A stretch of 64,000 nucleotides of DNA from Geothermobacter ehrlichii (GTDB lineage Bacteria; Desulfobacterota; Desulfuromonadia; Desulfuromonadales; Geothermobacteraceae), in assembly GCF_008124615.1 (NCBI RefSeq), contig NZ_VNIB01000004.1:124001-188000 (forward strand), in the 5' to 3' direction. How positions within the stretch are numbered: the first letter of the stretch is position 1; each line of letters begins with the position of its first letter. Shown one piece after another: positions 33,084 to 43,016 of the stretch. The position numbers were made by a program, and so were the translations under genes. The notes under the pieces are model-generated. The model saw nothing but the letters and a program-made list of their open reading frames with translations, ran no database searches and was not told where the DNA came from.

Positions 33084-33614
33084 TCAGAAGTCGATCTCCA
33101 CATCCAGGGAATCGAGAAACTTGTTGAAGGCGGTGAAAAGTTCCATGACGCCCAGGGCCTCGACGATCTCGGCGTCGGTGGCGCCGGCCCTGCGGAGGGC
33201 CTCGAACTCGTCATCGGAAATCCGCAGGGGATCCCGGTTGGCCTTGCGGGCGAAACCGATCAGGGCCTTTTCCCTGGCGCTGAAGTCGGCCTGGTCCAGG
33301 TTCTCCTCAATGGCCTGAAGCTCCTCATCCGTCACCCCGATGGCCCGCAAGGCGCTGGTATGTGCTGCCACGCAGTAAGAGCAACCGTTGTCCCTGGAGA
33401 CCAGCACCGCGATGGTTTCCTTGACCTTGCGGTCGAGGCTTCCTTCCATCATGACCGCCTTGACCTTGTTCCAGTTGGCCCGCAACAGGGGAGGATGATG
33501 GGCATAGGTCCTGAAGAGATTCGGCACCATGCCGAAGGCGTCTTCGATCTCCCGGAAAACGGCCTCCACCTCCTGGGCGGGGGATTCGGTTCCTGCAGGG
33601 ATGATTCGTGCCAT
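33084..33614 (-). CDS. AhpD/carboxymuconolactone decarboxylase-like peroxidase-related protein
   Basis: A 176-residue protein with the CMD/AhpD fold. The redox motif CSYCVAAHTSAL (CxxC followed by His) is present, as is the typical N-terminal VEAVFREIEDAFGMVPNLFRTYAHHPPLLRANW. Members act as alkylhydroperoxidases or thiol reductants. AAAGGAG lies eight bases before ATG 33614. It is first in a two-gene operon with the QueG-like Fe-S protein. A stem-loop with a minus-strand T run at 33670-33711 lies just upstream. Confidence 0.88.
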   Translation of the reverse strand: MARIIPAGTESPAQEVEAVFREIEDAFGMVPNLFRTYAHHPPLLRANWNKVKAVMMEGSLDRKVKETIAVLVSRDNGCSYCVAAHTSALRAIGVTDEELQAIEENLDQADFSAREKALIGFARKANRDPLRISDDEFEALRRAGATDAEIVEALGVMELFTAFNKFLDSLDVEIDF

Positions 33615-33659
33615 GGCCATAACTCCTTTTTTCCAGACCGACCGTTCGTCTTTGCCCGA

Positions 33660-33711
33660 CCAAAAAACAGGGGCCGTCCTGAACAACTGAAGTACCGTTC
33701 AGGACAGCCCC
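33660..33711 (-). terminator. Stem-loop with T run upstream of the AhpD-like gene
   Basis: Arms GGGGCCGTCCTGAAC (33670-33684) and GTTCAGGACAGCCCC (33697-33711); on the minus strand GTTTTTTGG follows at once. It precedes the AhpD-like gene on the same strand, so it may be a terminator for transcripts entering from the right or an attenuator in the gene's leader. Confidence 0.7.
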
Positions 33712-33719
33712 TAAATCAT

Positions 33720-34140
33720 CATCGGAATGGGGAACAAGTCAAGCCCCTTGCTGTTCAGCAACCTGATTCAGAAAAAAAAGAGAACTGATTCACCCGCCCT
33801 TCAGCATTGTTTACCGTCGCGACAGCCGGAAAATATCAATCGTTCGTATCTGGCGCAACGAACGGTTGATGCGACTCCCCTGACAGGTTGTTGGCAAACC
33901 GTTTGAGGGGATTTCGTGACGGCAGAAAATGGTGCCATATCTCCGGAATTCAAGCTTTTTCCTTATCCGCGTCCATCCGCGTTCATCTGCGGCCAAACCA
34001 GAAAGCAAAAGCTACAGGCCGCTGATTTCGCAGATGAACGCCGATCAAACCCCTAAAACCTGAAAGACTTTTCAAGCCTTTGCCTTATCAGCGTCCCCAA
34101 AATGGTACTGTGTCCCCGGAATTTCCGCGTTGCTTGAATC
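33720..34140. repeat. Gene-free stretch with two dispersed repeat types
   Basis: At 33959-34096 a CCTTATCCGCGTCCATCCGC / TTCATCTGCGGCC segment and its partly inverted counterpart (GCAGATGAACGCCGAT, then CCTTATCAGCGTCC) form a known-looking dispersed repeat. It is bracketed by two copies of a 25-bp motif: 33926-33950 (AAAATGGTGCCATATCTCCG) and 34099-34127 (AAAATGGTACTGTGTCCCCG). A third, inverted copy is at 36621-36646 on the far side of the AT-rich island. No coding signal. Confidence 0.6.
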
Positions 34141-34151
34141 ATGATGAGCGC

Positions 34152-34595
34152 TCAAGAGTCCTCTTTTCCAAAAACTAGCCGATCCAAATTTGGCCATTTT
34201 TGGTCCTTATTTTTGATTAACCACTCAGAAAACCTTCTATCTACACGCCTCGTTATTTCCTTCAATTTAATCAACAACCCAACAACGGCATATTCAAAAT
34301 TTTTTGATCTTGTTTTTCCTTTCTTAAAGTCTGTCATGTACGTTGTTATGCACACAAACACTATGGCGCTATACTCAAATCCAAAATCGTTAATTATTGC
34401 TTTTATACTACTAGACATTCCCGACGACTTATACCCACTCCTTATGTTGTGTTCAGTTTTTGACAGTTCATCACCGCTATACTTAATAAATTCTCCAACA
34501 TATGGCTCTAGCATGTCAAAATCTCTTCGCAGAATTGCTTGATAATCCAAACTTTTATCCTTATATGCTGTCCTTTTTTTGAAAAAACCAAACAT
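34152..34595 (-). CDS. Hypothetical protein of AT-rich island
   Basis: A 147-residue soluble protein beginning MFGFFKKRTAYKDKSLDY. It is rich in Lys, Phe and Tyr, has one moderately hydrophobic stretch (FEYSAIVFVCITTYM) and a basic C-terminal half (KLKEITRRVDRRFSEWLIKNKDQ). The codons are strongly AT-rich, unlike the surrounding chromosome, so the gene was probably acquired. TTTAACAGGAGGGG-like sequence (AGGAGGGGCT on the minus strand) stands before the start, a good ribosome site. The next gene begins 15 nt upstream, so the two form an operon. No family recognised. Confidence 0.65.
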   Translation of the reverse strand: MFGFFKKRTAYKDKSLDYQAILRRDFDMLEPYVGEFIKYSGDELSKTEHNIRSGYKSSGMSSSIKAIINDFGFEYSAIVFVCITTYMTDFKKGKTRSKNFEYAVVGLLIKLKEITRRVDRRFSEWLIKNKDQKWPNLDRLVFGKEDS

Positions 34596-34610
34596 AGCCC
34601 CTCCTGTTAA

Positions 34611-35087
34611 TTATTTTTGTACAACAATTTGCCTAATCGCCTCTATATGTCTAAACAAAGATTTACACTTTGTATTAGTTCCTATGTTGGCTATTTGTTC
34701 AACGAATCGTCCTCTATAACGGCAGCCGACAAAAGGGGCTTGGCAGGACTGAAGTTCAAATGGGATAATAGCTATTTCTGGTCGATTCAAATCCCTCGCT
34801 CTTTTTTCTAGCAAGTCATATATCGCAATTTCTGCCTGCCTCAAACCTTCCTCGATGGCGGAGCTTGCATCGGCAGCACCAAGATCCTGCGTGATGTCAG
34901 ATATAACAATTTTGATGCTGTCAAACAGCAAAGACTCTTGAGGCCTTTGTGTTAGTATATAGTACTCTACATAAAAGGCTTCTTCATTAACACTAGTTGC
35001 AGAAACAACAACATAAGTTTCGCCAAATATGGTATTTGGTAGACCTCGAAGAGTATAAAAATTTATTTTTTCTTCTGAACCATCCAT
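34611..35087 (-). CDS. Hypothetical protein of AT-rich island
   Basis: A 158-residue soluble protein (MDGSEEKINFYTLRGLPNTI...) with alternating beta-like segments (TYVVVSATSVNEEAFYVEYYIL) and a central helix (ASSAIEEGLRQAEIAIYDLLEKRARDL). Four cysteines are scattered in the last third. It is encoded upstream of the 147-residue gene with a 15-nt gap. A transcription terminator lies just before it, so the promoter must be within 35090-35155. No family recognised, and no toxin, immunity or nuclease motif seen. Confidence 0.65.
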   Translation of the reverse strand: MDGSEEKINFYTLRGLPNTIFGETYVVVSATSVNEEAFYVEYYILTQRPQESLLFDSIKIVISDITQDLGAADASSAIEEGLRQAEIAIYDLLEKRARDLNRPEIAIIPFELQSCQAPFVGCRYRGRFVEQIANIGTNTKCKSLFRHIEAIRQIVVQK

Positions 35088-35158
35088 GGTTTAAATATTT
35101 TTTGGCAGGAAAGCACAACAACTCGCCCCTCCCCGAGAAGTGCGACGGTACGAAGCAA

Positions 35159-35191
35159 AAAGGCCACCTGCTACACTCGCAGATGGCCTTT
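35159..35191. terminator. Bidirectional terminator inside the AT-rich island
   Basis: Arms AAAGGCCACCTGC (35159-35171) and GCAGATGGCCTTT (35179-35191), flanked by A and T runs. It separates the two island genes on the left from those on the right. Confidence 0.85.
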
Positions 35192-35245
35192 AATCTTTTT
35201 TGTTCATCGCAGCCCCCCTCACACAATAAGTTGATACCTTCTAAC

Positions 35246-35383
35246 CTACTTAAACATTTTCTCCTCGTCAAGCCATGTTCCAGCCATGTTCCAGATTTGC
35301 TGCTTACGGCTTTTTCCTCTCCGAATATCATAAGCGATGGCCCTGATCCGCTCGACCTGCCTCCGTTCAAGCTCAACACCCAT
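35246..35383 (-). CDS. Possible 45-residue protein
   Basis: The minus strand reads MGVELERRQVERIRAIAYDI and continues to a Lys-rich end (GTWLDEEKMFK) before TAG at 35246. The composition (charged, helical, Glu/Arg/Ile pattern) looks more like real coding sequence than chance. The frame is open upstream to the stop of the nuclease gene at 35450, so it might instead be the tail of a larger damaged gene. No good ribosome site precedes the ATG. Flagged as uncertain. Confidence 0.35.
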   Translation of the reverse strand: MGVELERRQVERIRAIAYDIRRGKSRKQQIWNMAGTWLDEEKMFK

Positions 35384-35449
35384 ATAGTCGTGATAACTGC
35401 TCTGTACACCCTTTCCTTTTGGTCTTAAGACAAATTCACGCTGTTTATG

Positions 35450-36154
35450 TTATTTTCTCGTGCGAAGAGGGGCACAGACTTCTTCTGCATGCATTTCTGC
35501 CATAATTTTCAGTGTTCCAAAATATAAAGGACTTTTCACTCCCTTCAAGGCTTTGTTTCTTTCAGTGACATAACATTCTCTATAATTTGAATAGAGCGAT
35601 TCTATATAGCTGTTGCGTTTGTTTTCACCCCCGATGTTCCCAAGATTTACATTGGGCTTTCTCCAGTCTCCTTCGTTGTCTACAATATTGTAACGTTTTC
35701 GGAACTCCCAAGGTGGCATTTTATTTGACTTAGACCAAAGACCAAGCTTTTGTTTTTTTGCAAGTTTTTCTAATTTTTTTAAGTATGTATTTGGTGTTTT
35801 GACTTTCGCGTTTACCCAGGCACATCCTTGTGAAATGAGTCTACTTGAAACCTTGTAGCCATTATAAGATATTACTTCACCCCTTTTTGTTCTTAAGTCG
35901 ATTTGTTTTACAAATATTTTTGAGTCTACAGGAGTTAATTTCTCCAGACATTTTCTTGATTCGGTGCCATATTCTTGCCCAATTTCAGGTGCATCTACAC
36001 CAACTATACCTAGTATTCCTTCATATGTTTGGCAAGAAACAATTAAGCTGTCACCATCGATAACGTTCAACACCTTGCAGGTGTCTGCATTCGAAAGTGT
36101 AGAAAGAGACAAAAAAATCAAAATAGCTAATAATTGCAACCTCCGGATACACAT
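35450..36154 (-). CDS. Secreted thermonuclease (SNase) family protein
   Basis: A 234-residue protein. A signal peptide covers about residues 1-23 (LLAILIFLSLSTLSNA). The nuclease fold follows: VLNVIDGDSLIV with the calcium Asp pair, GVDAPEIGQEYGTESRKCLEKL with the catalytic Arg region, and a later GCAWVNAK in place of the usual GLA-Y segment. The second catalytic Arg (usually in an R-Y-xR context near D-x-Y-x-R) is less clear, with EVISYNGYKVSS in that place, so activity is uncertain. A further 90 residues without a known domain follow. AT-rich codons point to acquisition with its island neighbours. Confidence 0.8.
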   Translation of the reverse strand: MCIRRLQLLAILIFLSLSTLSNADTCKVLNVIDGDSLIVSCQTYEGILGIVGVDAPEIGQEYGTESRKCLEKLTPVDSKIFVKQIDLRTKRGEVISYNGYKVSSRLISQGCAWVNAKVKTPNTYLKKLEKLAKKQKLGLWSKSNKMPPWEFRKRYNIVDNEGDWRKPNVNLGNIGGENKRNSYIESLYSNYRECYVTERNKALKGVKSPLYFGTLKIMAEMHAEEVCAPLRTRK

Positions 36155-36176
36155 AATTAATATATTTATCCTTTTG

Positions 36177-36425
36177 TCAGTGTTGTTTTAGTTTTTTTGT
36201 TTTCCCGCTAGGATCTAAAAGCTTGCCGTTTTGGCATTGTTCTATGAGACAATTCATTCTTAATTCGTTTTTGTATATTTTTATCCAATAATAATTGTTA
36301 ATTTGCTTTCTTGCCTCGCCTTGAGCTTCATTTATGGTTGAAAATTCTTCTATTATTGTAGGCTCTGGTGTTGCGTGTTTTAATGATGGATTTATATTGT
36401 ACATAACCACAAAAAATTTTGTCAT
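36177..36425 (-). CDS. Small hypothetical protein of AT-rich island
   Basis: An 82-residue protein (MTKFFVVMYNINPSLKHATPEPTII...) containing YYWIKIYKNELRMNCLIEQ and a basic tail. It lies 22 nt ahead of the secreted nuclease on the same strand, so the two are probably co-transcribed, raising the possibility that it is a cytosolic partner or inhibitor; nothing in its sequence proves this. AT-rich codons. Confidence 0.6.
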   Translation of the reverse strand: MTKFFVVMYNINPSLKHATPEPTIIEEFSTINEAQGEARKQINNYYWIKIYKNELRMNCLIEQCQNGKLLDPSGKTKKLKQH

Positions 36426-36473
36426 ATAATATCCTTCAGTTGTTTTTTGAGTTAGAAGCTAGAATAAAACAAA

Positions 36474-36512
36474 AAGCCGTCCAGCAAGGTTACACTCCGG
36501 ACGGCTTTTTTC
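36474..36512. terminator. Rho-independent terminator at the right edge of the AT-rich island
   Basis: Arms GCCGTCC (36476-36482) and GGACGGC (36499-36505) with A residues before and TTTTTT after on the plus strand. On the minus strand it is followed by TTTTTG, so it can end the hydrolase transcript that enters from the right. Confidence 0.85.
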
Positions 36513-36653
36513 ATTGTGTCATAATCCCCCCTCCCGTATAACAATTTTTGTTAGCTCGTTTTCATCGCATTGTCAAGGCGTCATCCTCGCACCACTCACC
36601 CCATAAGCCCCAAGACGTATTGGGAATTCCAGGGACACAATACCCCTTCTCCG

Positions 36654-37820
36654 TCAACCCAAATCCTTCCCCATCCCCAAAAACCTCCCCGCAAAATCCG
36701 CATACATCGGCACATGCTCCCAGTAGGCGACATGCGCCACGCCCCAGGGCTTGCCGAGCTTGAGTTCGATGTTGTCTTCCGGAGCGATCCGGTAGAGGTT
36801 GAGCCGGCCGCTGACCGGGTCCTGGCGGTCCCAGTAGTTGACCCAGGGCAGGTCGGCGAAGACGTGCTTCACCGGGTCGTCGATGGTCACCGGCGGATCG
36901 ACAAAACAGAGCGGTTTCGACTTGAAGGAGTGCAGCTGGCCGAGAATCTGGCCGCGCAGCCACTGATCCCTGCCGGCGTGCTGGCGGAAGAAGAAGGCGA
37001 TCTTGTCGAGCGGTGAGCCGAAGGTGACCAGGCCCTTGATTTTGTCTAGCGGCAGGTCCTCGGCATCGGGCAGGGAGGCTTCGATCTGCAGCCGATTGAG
37101 GGTGTCGTAGGCGATGACGCTGCCGAGGGAGTGGCCGCAGAGAATCACCCGCTCGACGTCCCCGTCGGCGAGCACCGCCCTGAGCATGGCAAGGCTGTCG
37201 CGCAGGATCTGCTGCCGCAGGTTGAAGAACTTCGACTTGCGGTCGGTGGTGGTGTAGATGGCGACGTCGCCGAGGTAGCCGGTCAGGTAGGGACTGGCCT
37301 TCTCCTCAAGCCATTTCAGCATCGTCTCGCCCCAACCGCCGGTCAGCCTGCTGAGCGGATCGAGCAGCTGCAGCGCGGCGCTGAGCGGCTTGTAGAGACG
37401 GGCTCCCCAGAGCAGCTTCTTGTTGAGCTTCTGCAGCTGCTCGACCTGGTCGGCCTGCTCGTACTCGCGGATCAGCTGCTGGTTTTCGTCGAAGAACTTC
37501 TTCACCCCGGCCAGCGTGTCCTCGAGCCACCGGCGGATCTCGGCGGTCGAGATCTGCTCTTCGGTCAGGTAGGCCCAGTAGACCTCGTGCAGGTCGATGA
37601 AGCTCTTGCCGCCGCCCTTCGGCGTGATGCGCAGGTAGCTCTCGGTCCAGCCGCCCTGCCGGTGCCGCCGCAACCGGTGGGCGAGCCGGTAGCGGATTCC
37701 CTGCTGGTCGAACAGCTGCACCATCCCCCGCCCGAACCCGTCAAGGGTGTCGAACGGATTCTGCTCACCGATGCCGTGAATCACCACGAAGGCCGTGCGG
37801 CCGGTCGGGAAACGCGCCAT
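36654..37820 (-). CDS. Alpha/beta hydrolase, lipase-like
   Basis: A 388-residue protein. The N-terminal FVVIHGIGEQNPFDTLDGFGRG carries the oxyanion-type HGIGEQ motif, the nucleophile elbow is VILCGHSLGSVIAYDTLNRL (Ser near residue 230), and the late HVPMY segment may hold the catalytic His. A long helical insert (about 95-175) sits between. It resembles bacterial lipase/esterase proteins of unknown substrate. No signal peptide. GGAGG lies before the ATG. It is a single gene on the minus strand between two terminators. Confidence 0.85.
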   Translation of the reverse strand: MARFPTGRTAFVVIHGIGEQNPFDTLDGFGRGMVQLFDQQGIRYRLAHRLRRHRQGGWTESYLRITPKGGGKSFIDLHEVYWAYLTEEQISTAEIRRWLEDTLAGVKKFFDENQQLIREYEQADQVEQLQKLNKKLLWGARLYKPLSAALQLLDPLSRLTGGWGETMLKWLEEKASPYLTGYLGDVAIYTTTDRKSKFFNLRQQILRDSLAMLRAVLADGDVERVILCGHSLGSVIAYDTLNRLQIEASLPDAEDLPLDKIKGLVTFGSPLDKIAFFFRQHAGRDQWLRGQILGQLHSFKSKPLCFVDPPVTIDDPVKHVFADLPWVNYWDRQDPVSGRLNLYRIAPEDNIELKLGKPWGVAHVAYWEHVPMYADFAGRFLGMGKDLG

Positions 37821-37857
37821 CCCCCCTCCTCCCTGCGGAACTTCCGTTACAAACGCA

Positions 37858-37897
37858 AAAACCGCCCGGTCAGTCCATGCTGACCAAGGCGGTTTCC
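37858..37897. terminator. Stem-loop terminator, either direction
   Basis: Arms ACCGCC...GGTCA (37861-37872) and TGACC...GGCGGT (37881-37893), with A residues before and T residues after. Probably ends transcripts from the winged-helix gene on the right. Confidence 0.75.
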
Positions 37898-38356
37898 TGT
37901 CGAGAACATCCTTCCCTGTACCCCCTCCTCAGGATGACAATTAAAACATTTCAATCGGTTATAGCGTCAGGCCTCCTTGCCGTCAAGAAATTAATAAGAA
38001 ACCGCTTGGGAAACGCCCCTCCCGCTGTCGCTTAAGAATTGTCTGGTTCGGGCCCTGATTTGATCTCTTTCCCGTGGAAGCCACTGACCGCAGGGCGCCC
38101 CCGCCGGCTTTCAGGGCCGGGACAAATCCGTCTCCAGCCGACAAACCTGCACCTGCACGGGGCAATTTGAATACCAGAAACACCAGCCACGACCGAACCT
38201 TGCAACCAGCGAAAACAACAGGAATTTCCACTCTGATGCGGTCACAGCCCCGGCATCCGGAGCACAACTCTGATTTACAGGAGAATATTTGATTCATTCA
38301 CGAAGCCGACGTAGTCGAATCCGCATGAAAAGGAACGTGGAGGCACAAGGGCGGGT
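37898..38356. other. Gene-free stretch of about 460 bases
   Basis: No convincing gene, structured RNA or repeat was recognised. Short open frames on both strands have no ribosome sites and read as low-complexity protein. Confidence 0.5.
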
Positions 38357-38809
38357 TCAGACCTCCAGAATGCTGGGAATGAAGCCCTGTGCGACAGCGA
38401 ATTCATGTCCCTTGCGGGAGAGCATGAAGTGCGTTCCGAACGGCAGAACCCGGACCTCGACCACCAGCTCACGCATCTGCAGCGTCCGCAGGGCCTGGCT
38501 GACGACCGGCGGTTCCAGATGCAGCTCGGCGATCAGCCGCCGCCGCGACAGCCCTTTGCCGTCGCCCTGGGCCAGGCGACGCAAGATGATGATTTCAAAA
38601 TCGTCCAGCTGCCGGGACGGCCTGGCGGCCGAATCCTCCGCCGGCATGGCCGCGACACCCGGCCCGCCCTTCTGCCGTTTGCCACGCGCCTCGCGCAGAC
38701 GGCGGAACTTCGCTGCGGCCCGCTTCCAGGCTGGATAGAAACCGATCAGTATGAACAGCCAGAGAAAAAGCAGAAACAGAATCGACATGGGCAGATCGAA
38801 CAGCGGCAC
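38357..38809 (-). CDS. Membrane-anchored winged-helix protein
   Basis: A 150-residue protein. The likely start is GTG 38809, since GGGAGG lies six bases before it; it then reads MPLFDLPMSILFLLFLWLFI, a single N-terminal transmembrane helix. After a basic linker (WKRAAAKFRRLREARGKRQKG), residues about 70-150 form a MarR-like winged helix (FEIIILRRLAQGDGKGLSRR, then ELHLEPPVVSQALRTLQMRELVVE, then FMLSRKGHEFAV). This is a DNA-binding-type fold fixed to the inner membrane. A full-length MITE-like repeat lies just upstream. Target and signal are unknown. Confidence 0.75.
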   Translation of the reverse strand: MPLFDLPMSILFLLFLWLFILIGFYPAWKRAAAKFRRLREARGKRQKGGPGVAAMPAEDSAARPSRQLDDFEIIILRRLAQGDGKGLSRRRLIAELHLEPPVVSQALRTLQMRELVVEVRVLPFGTHFMLSRKGHEFAVAQGFIPSILEV

Positions 38810-38870
38810 GGCGGGCCTCCCGGCGATCCGGAACGGCCGCAACGCCGTCCCGGGCCACGCAAAGGTTCAC

Positions 38871-39031
38871 CTGAATCAGCGAGCTCATCACCTGCGGATG
38901 GCACAAGTCATTGACCTGTCTGCGTTTTCCAAAAATCGCCGGCGAACCTGTGGGTGCGCCTTGCGACTTTTGAAAAACCCATTCAGGCCAAGCACATGCA
39001 CTCTTCATCCGGCATGAACTCACTGATTCAG
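38871..39031. repeat. MITE-like repeat, copy 2 (full length, 161 bp)
   Basis: Begins CTGAATCAGCGAGCTCATC and ends GGCATGAACTCACTGATTCAG. Colinear with copy 1 at 8460-8619 and differing by scattered substitutions. Lies between divergent genes (winged-helix protein and CGGC protein). Confidence 0.85.
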
Positions 39032-39162
39032 GGTCCAGCGACTACTGAAACGTTAGATGCTGGTGGCGGGATGTCAACAGTTCGAACCGCATCCCGGCTT
39101 GATCCAGGTCATAAACTTTCCGCTCCACAGCGGCTAGACTGGATGGAATGACGGGAGGGAAC

Positions 39163-39525
39163 ATGAAGATCGCCATCATCGTGCGCAGGGAAACCCTCGA
39201 CAAGTGCACCGGCAAGGGCTGCCTCAACGCCTTCTTCCGGCGGATCGACGCCTTTGCCCGCTACGGCGATGACGCCGAGCTGGTCGCCTTCACCCAGGAC
39301 GGCGGCGACCTGGAGCACAAGATCGCCAGGCTGAAGCAGCTCGGCGTCGACGTGGTTCACCTGTCCAGCTGCATCCGGGGCAAGAGCCCCCACTACGAAG
39401 ACCTGGCAAAAAAACTGGCGAAGGATTTCGCGGTCGTCGGTTACACCCACGGCCCGTACCGGGGACGGACCCGGGACGCGATCTGCCTGCCGCGTGGTGA
39501 CAGGAAAACAGCGCCAATCCCATAA
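39163..39525 (+). CDS. CGGC-domain protein
   Basis: A 120-residue protein starting MKIAIIVRRETLDKCTGKGC, followed by LNAFFRRIDAFARYGDDAELVAFTQDGGDLEHKI and VDVVHLSSCIRGKSPHYEDL. These are the marks of the CGGC family (conserved Cys and Gly residues proposed to bind a metal or ligand). GGGAGGGAAC precedes ATG 39163. Small cytosolic protein of unknown role, in a single-gene unit. The last 20 residues (RGRTRDAICLPRGDRKTAPIP) look unlike the family and may be a replaced tail. Confidence 0.8.
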   Translation: MKIAIIVRRETLDKCTGKGCLNAFFRRIDAFARYGDDAELVAFTQDGGDLEHKIARLKQLGVDVVHLSSCIRGKSPHYEDLAKKLAKDFAVVGYTHGPYRGRTRDAICLPRGDRKTAPIP

Positions 39526-39684
39526 AAGAGGTCGGCCGCCTGGAAATCTTTTTCGCGCAGACGCAGAGAGAAAAGCCAAGGCCGCTATTACCTGCGGCTC
39601 TGTGTCCTGCGTGAGCGCCAGCGAACGGGCACGAGACAGTTTTTGGTGAGGGCCACGCCGCAGATGGGCGTTTTCATCAGCCCG

Positions 39685-40400
<716 letters not shown>

Positions 40401-40404
<4 letters not shown>

Positions 40405-41174
40405 TCGTCATCCTCGCTTCCCAGGTAGGCCTCGATGACCGCCGGATTCTGCTGAATCTCCTCCGGCGTTCCCTCGGCGATCTTCTTGCCGAAGTTGAGC
40501 ACCGTCAGATAGTCGGTCGCCTCCATCACCATGTCCATGTCGTGCTCGATCAGCAGAATCGTGACCCCTTTGTCACGGATACGGAAAATGGTTTCCAGCA
40601 GCTGCAGGGTTTCGGCATCGTTGAGGCCGGCGGCCGGCTCGTCGAGAATCAGCAGGGTCGGATCGACCGCCATCGCCCGCGCCATCTCCACCCGCCGCTG
40701 GATGCCGTAGGGCAGACTGCCGGCCGGCATGGCGGCGTACTCGCCGAGATCGAAGAACTCGAGCTGCTCCTCGACCTTCTTCCAGTTCTCGCGCTCGTCC
40801 CGGCGGGAACCGGGGGTGTGGACGATGCCGTGCCACCAGCCCTGGCTGCTGCGGATGTGCCGGCCGCTCATGATGTTCTCGGCCACCGACATCTCACCGA
40901 ACAGGCGAATGGTCTGAAAGGTGCGAACGATGCCGCGGGCAACGATCTTGTGCGGCGGCAGGCCGACCAGCTCTTCGCCCCGCCAGCGGATGGAACCTTC
41001 TTCCGGCCGGTAGATGCCGGTGATGTTGTTGAAAACGGTGGTCTTGCCGGCGCCGTTGGGGCCGATCAGGCCGTAGATCTGTCCCGGCGCGACGGTCATG
41101 CTCAGATCGTCGACCGCCACCAGGCCGCCGAATCGCTTGGTGACATTCTTCAGAATCAGCTCGTTAGGCGCCAT
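40401..41174 (-). CDS. livG: Branched-chain amino acid ABC transporter ATPase LivG
   Basis: A 257-residue ATPase with Walker A GPNGAGKTT, the LivG-specific insert ARGIVRTFQTIRLFGEMSVAENIMSG, signature LPYGIQRRVEMARAMA, Walker B LLILDEPAAGLND and switch IEHDMDMVM. Pairs with LivF as the nucleotide-binding dimer. The start overlaps the livM end by 11 nt and the stop overlaps livF, so all are translated together. Confidence 0.95.
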
Positions 41175-42119
41175 GCTTCGACTCCTTGACCAGATATGCC
41201 GGAATGCGGCCGAACTTGGCGGGCCAGATGCCGCGCGGGCGCAGGATCATCGCCAGGATCATGGCGAAGCCGAAGATGAAGAAGCGCCAGGTGGCGAACT
41301 CGCGGAAGATCTCCGGCAGCACGAACATCACGAAAACCCCCAGCAGCACCCCCGGCACCGAGGAACCGCCGACGATGACGATGCTGAAGAAGAGCACCGA
41401 CTGGATGAAGTCGAAGGCCTCGGGGCTGACGGCGGAATACTGGGTGGCGTAGACCGTTCCGGCCAGCCCGGCGATGCCCGCCGACAGGCCGAAGGCGAAA
41501 ATCTTGTAGACCCGGGCGTTGATGCCGATGCTCTCGGCGGCCAGCTGGTCCTCGCGCAGGTAGTGCAGCGCCCGGCCGGCCTTGCTGGTTTCGAGGTTGT
41601 GCATCAGCCAGAGGGTGAACAGCAGCACGGCGAAGGCGAAGTAGTAGACCGACACCTGGCTGGCGAGCCTGAGACCAAACAGGTTCATGGCGTCGAGGCC
41701 GAAGATGCCGTTGGGCCCGCCGGTCAGACCGCCGAGATCGTTCTGCAGCACCTGCACGAAGACGATGTTGAAGCCGATGGTGGTCACCAGCAGATAGTCG
41801 CCGCGCAGGTGGACGATCGGGCCAGCCAGCAGGATGCCGAACAGCGCCGGCACCAGGATGGCCACCGGGATGGTCGCCAGCATCGGCCAGCCGAACTTGC
41901 TGTTGAGGATGGCGGTGGCATAGGCGCCCAGCCCGAAGAAGAGCGCCTGGCCCATGTTGAACATGCCGCACTTGCCCAGGACGATGTCCTGCGACAGGGC
42001 GACGACGGCAAAGATCAGGAAGGTGATGGCCACCGCCTGCCAGCGCGGATTGAGCAGGTGCGGCAGCACCGCCATCACCGCGAAAAAGACCGGGTAGCCA
42101 AAGCGTTGCAGTTTCTCCA

Positions 42120-42120
<1 letters not shown>
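41164..42120 (-). CDS. livM: Branched-chain amino acid ABC transporter permease LivM
   Basis: A 318-residue inner-membrane permease with about eight to ten helices; the LivM motif GGLTGGPNGIFGL and the EAA-like FFSIVIVGGSSVPGVLLGVFV are present, as is the conserved C-terminal FGFAMILAMILRPRGIWP. Partner of LivH. The start is immediately at the livH stop (shared base at 42120). Confidence 0.94.

Positions 42121-43016
<896 letters not shown>

Noticed and set aside
33811-34008. 65-residue minus-strand open frame
   Set aside because: Lies wholly in dispersed repeat sequence and has no ribosome site.
34993-35409. 138-residue minus-strand open frame in the AT-rich island
   Set aside because: It passes through the strong terminator at 35159-35191 and overlaps the start of the 158-residue gene in another frame; Cys/Trp-rich composition looks random.
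38871-39031. MITE-like copy as a small-RNA gene
   Set aside because: Three copies in unrelated contexts (convergent once, divergent twice) with terminal inverted repeats and an internal deletion fit a mobile repeat better than a conserved RNA gene; no promoter is shared by all copies.
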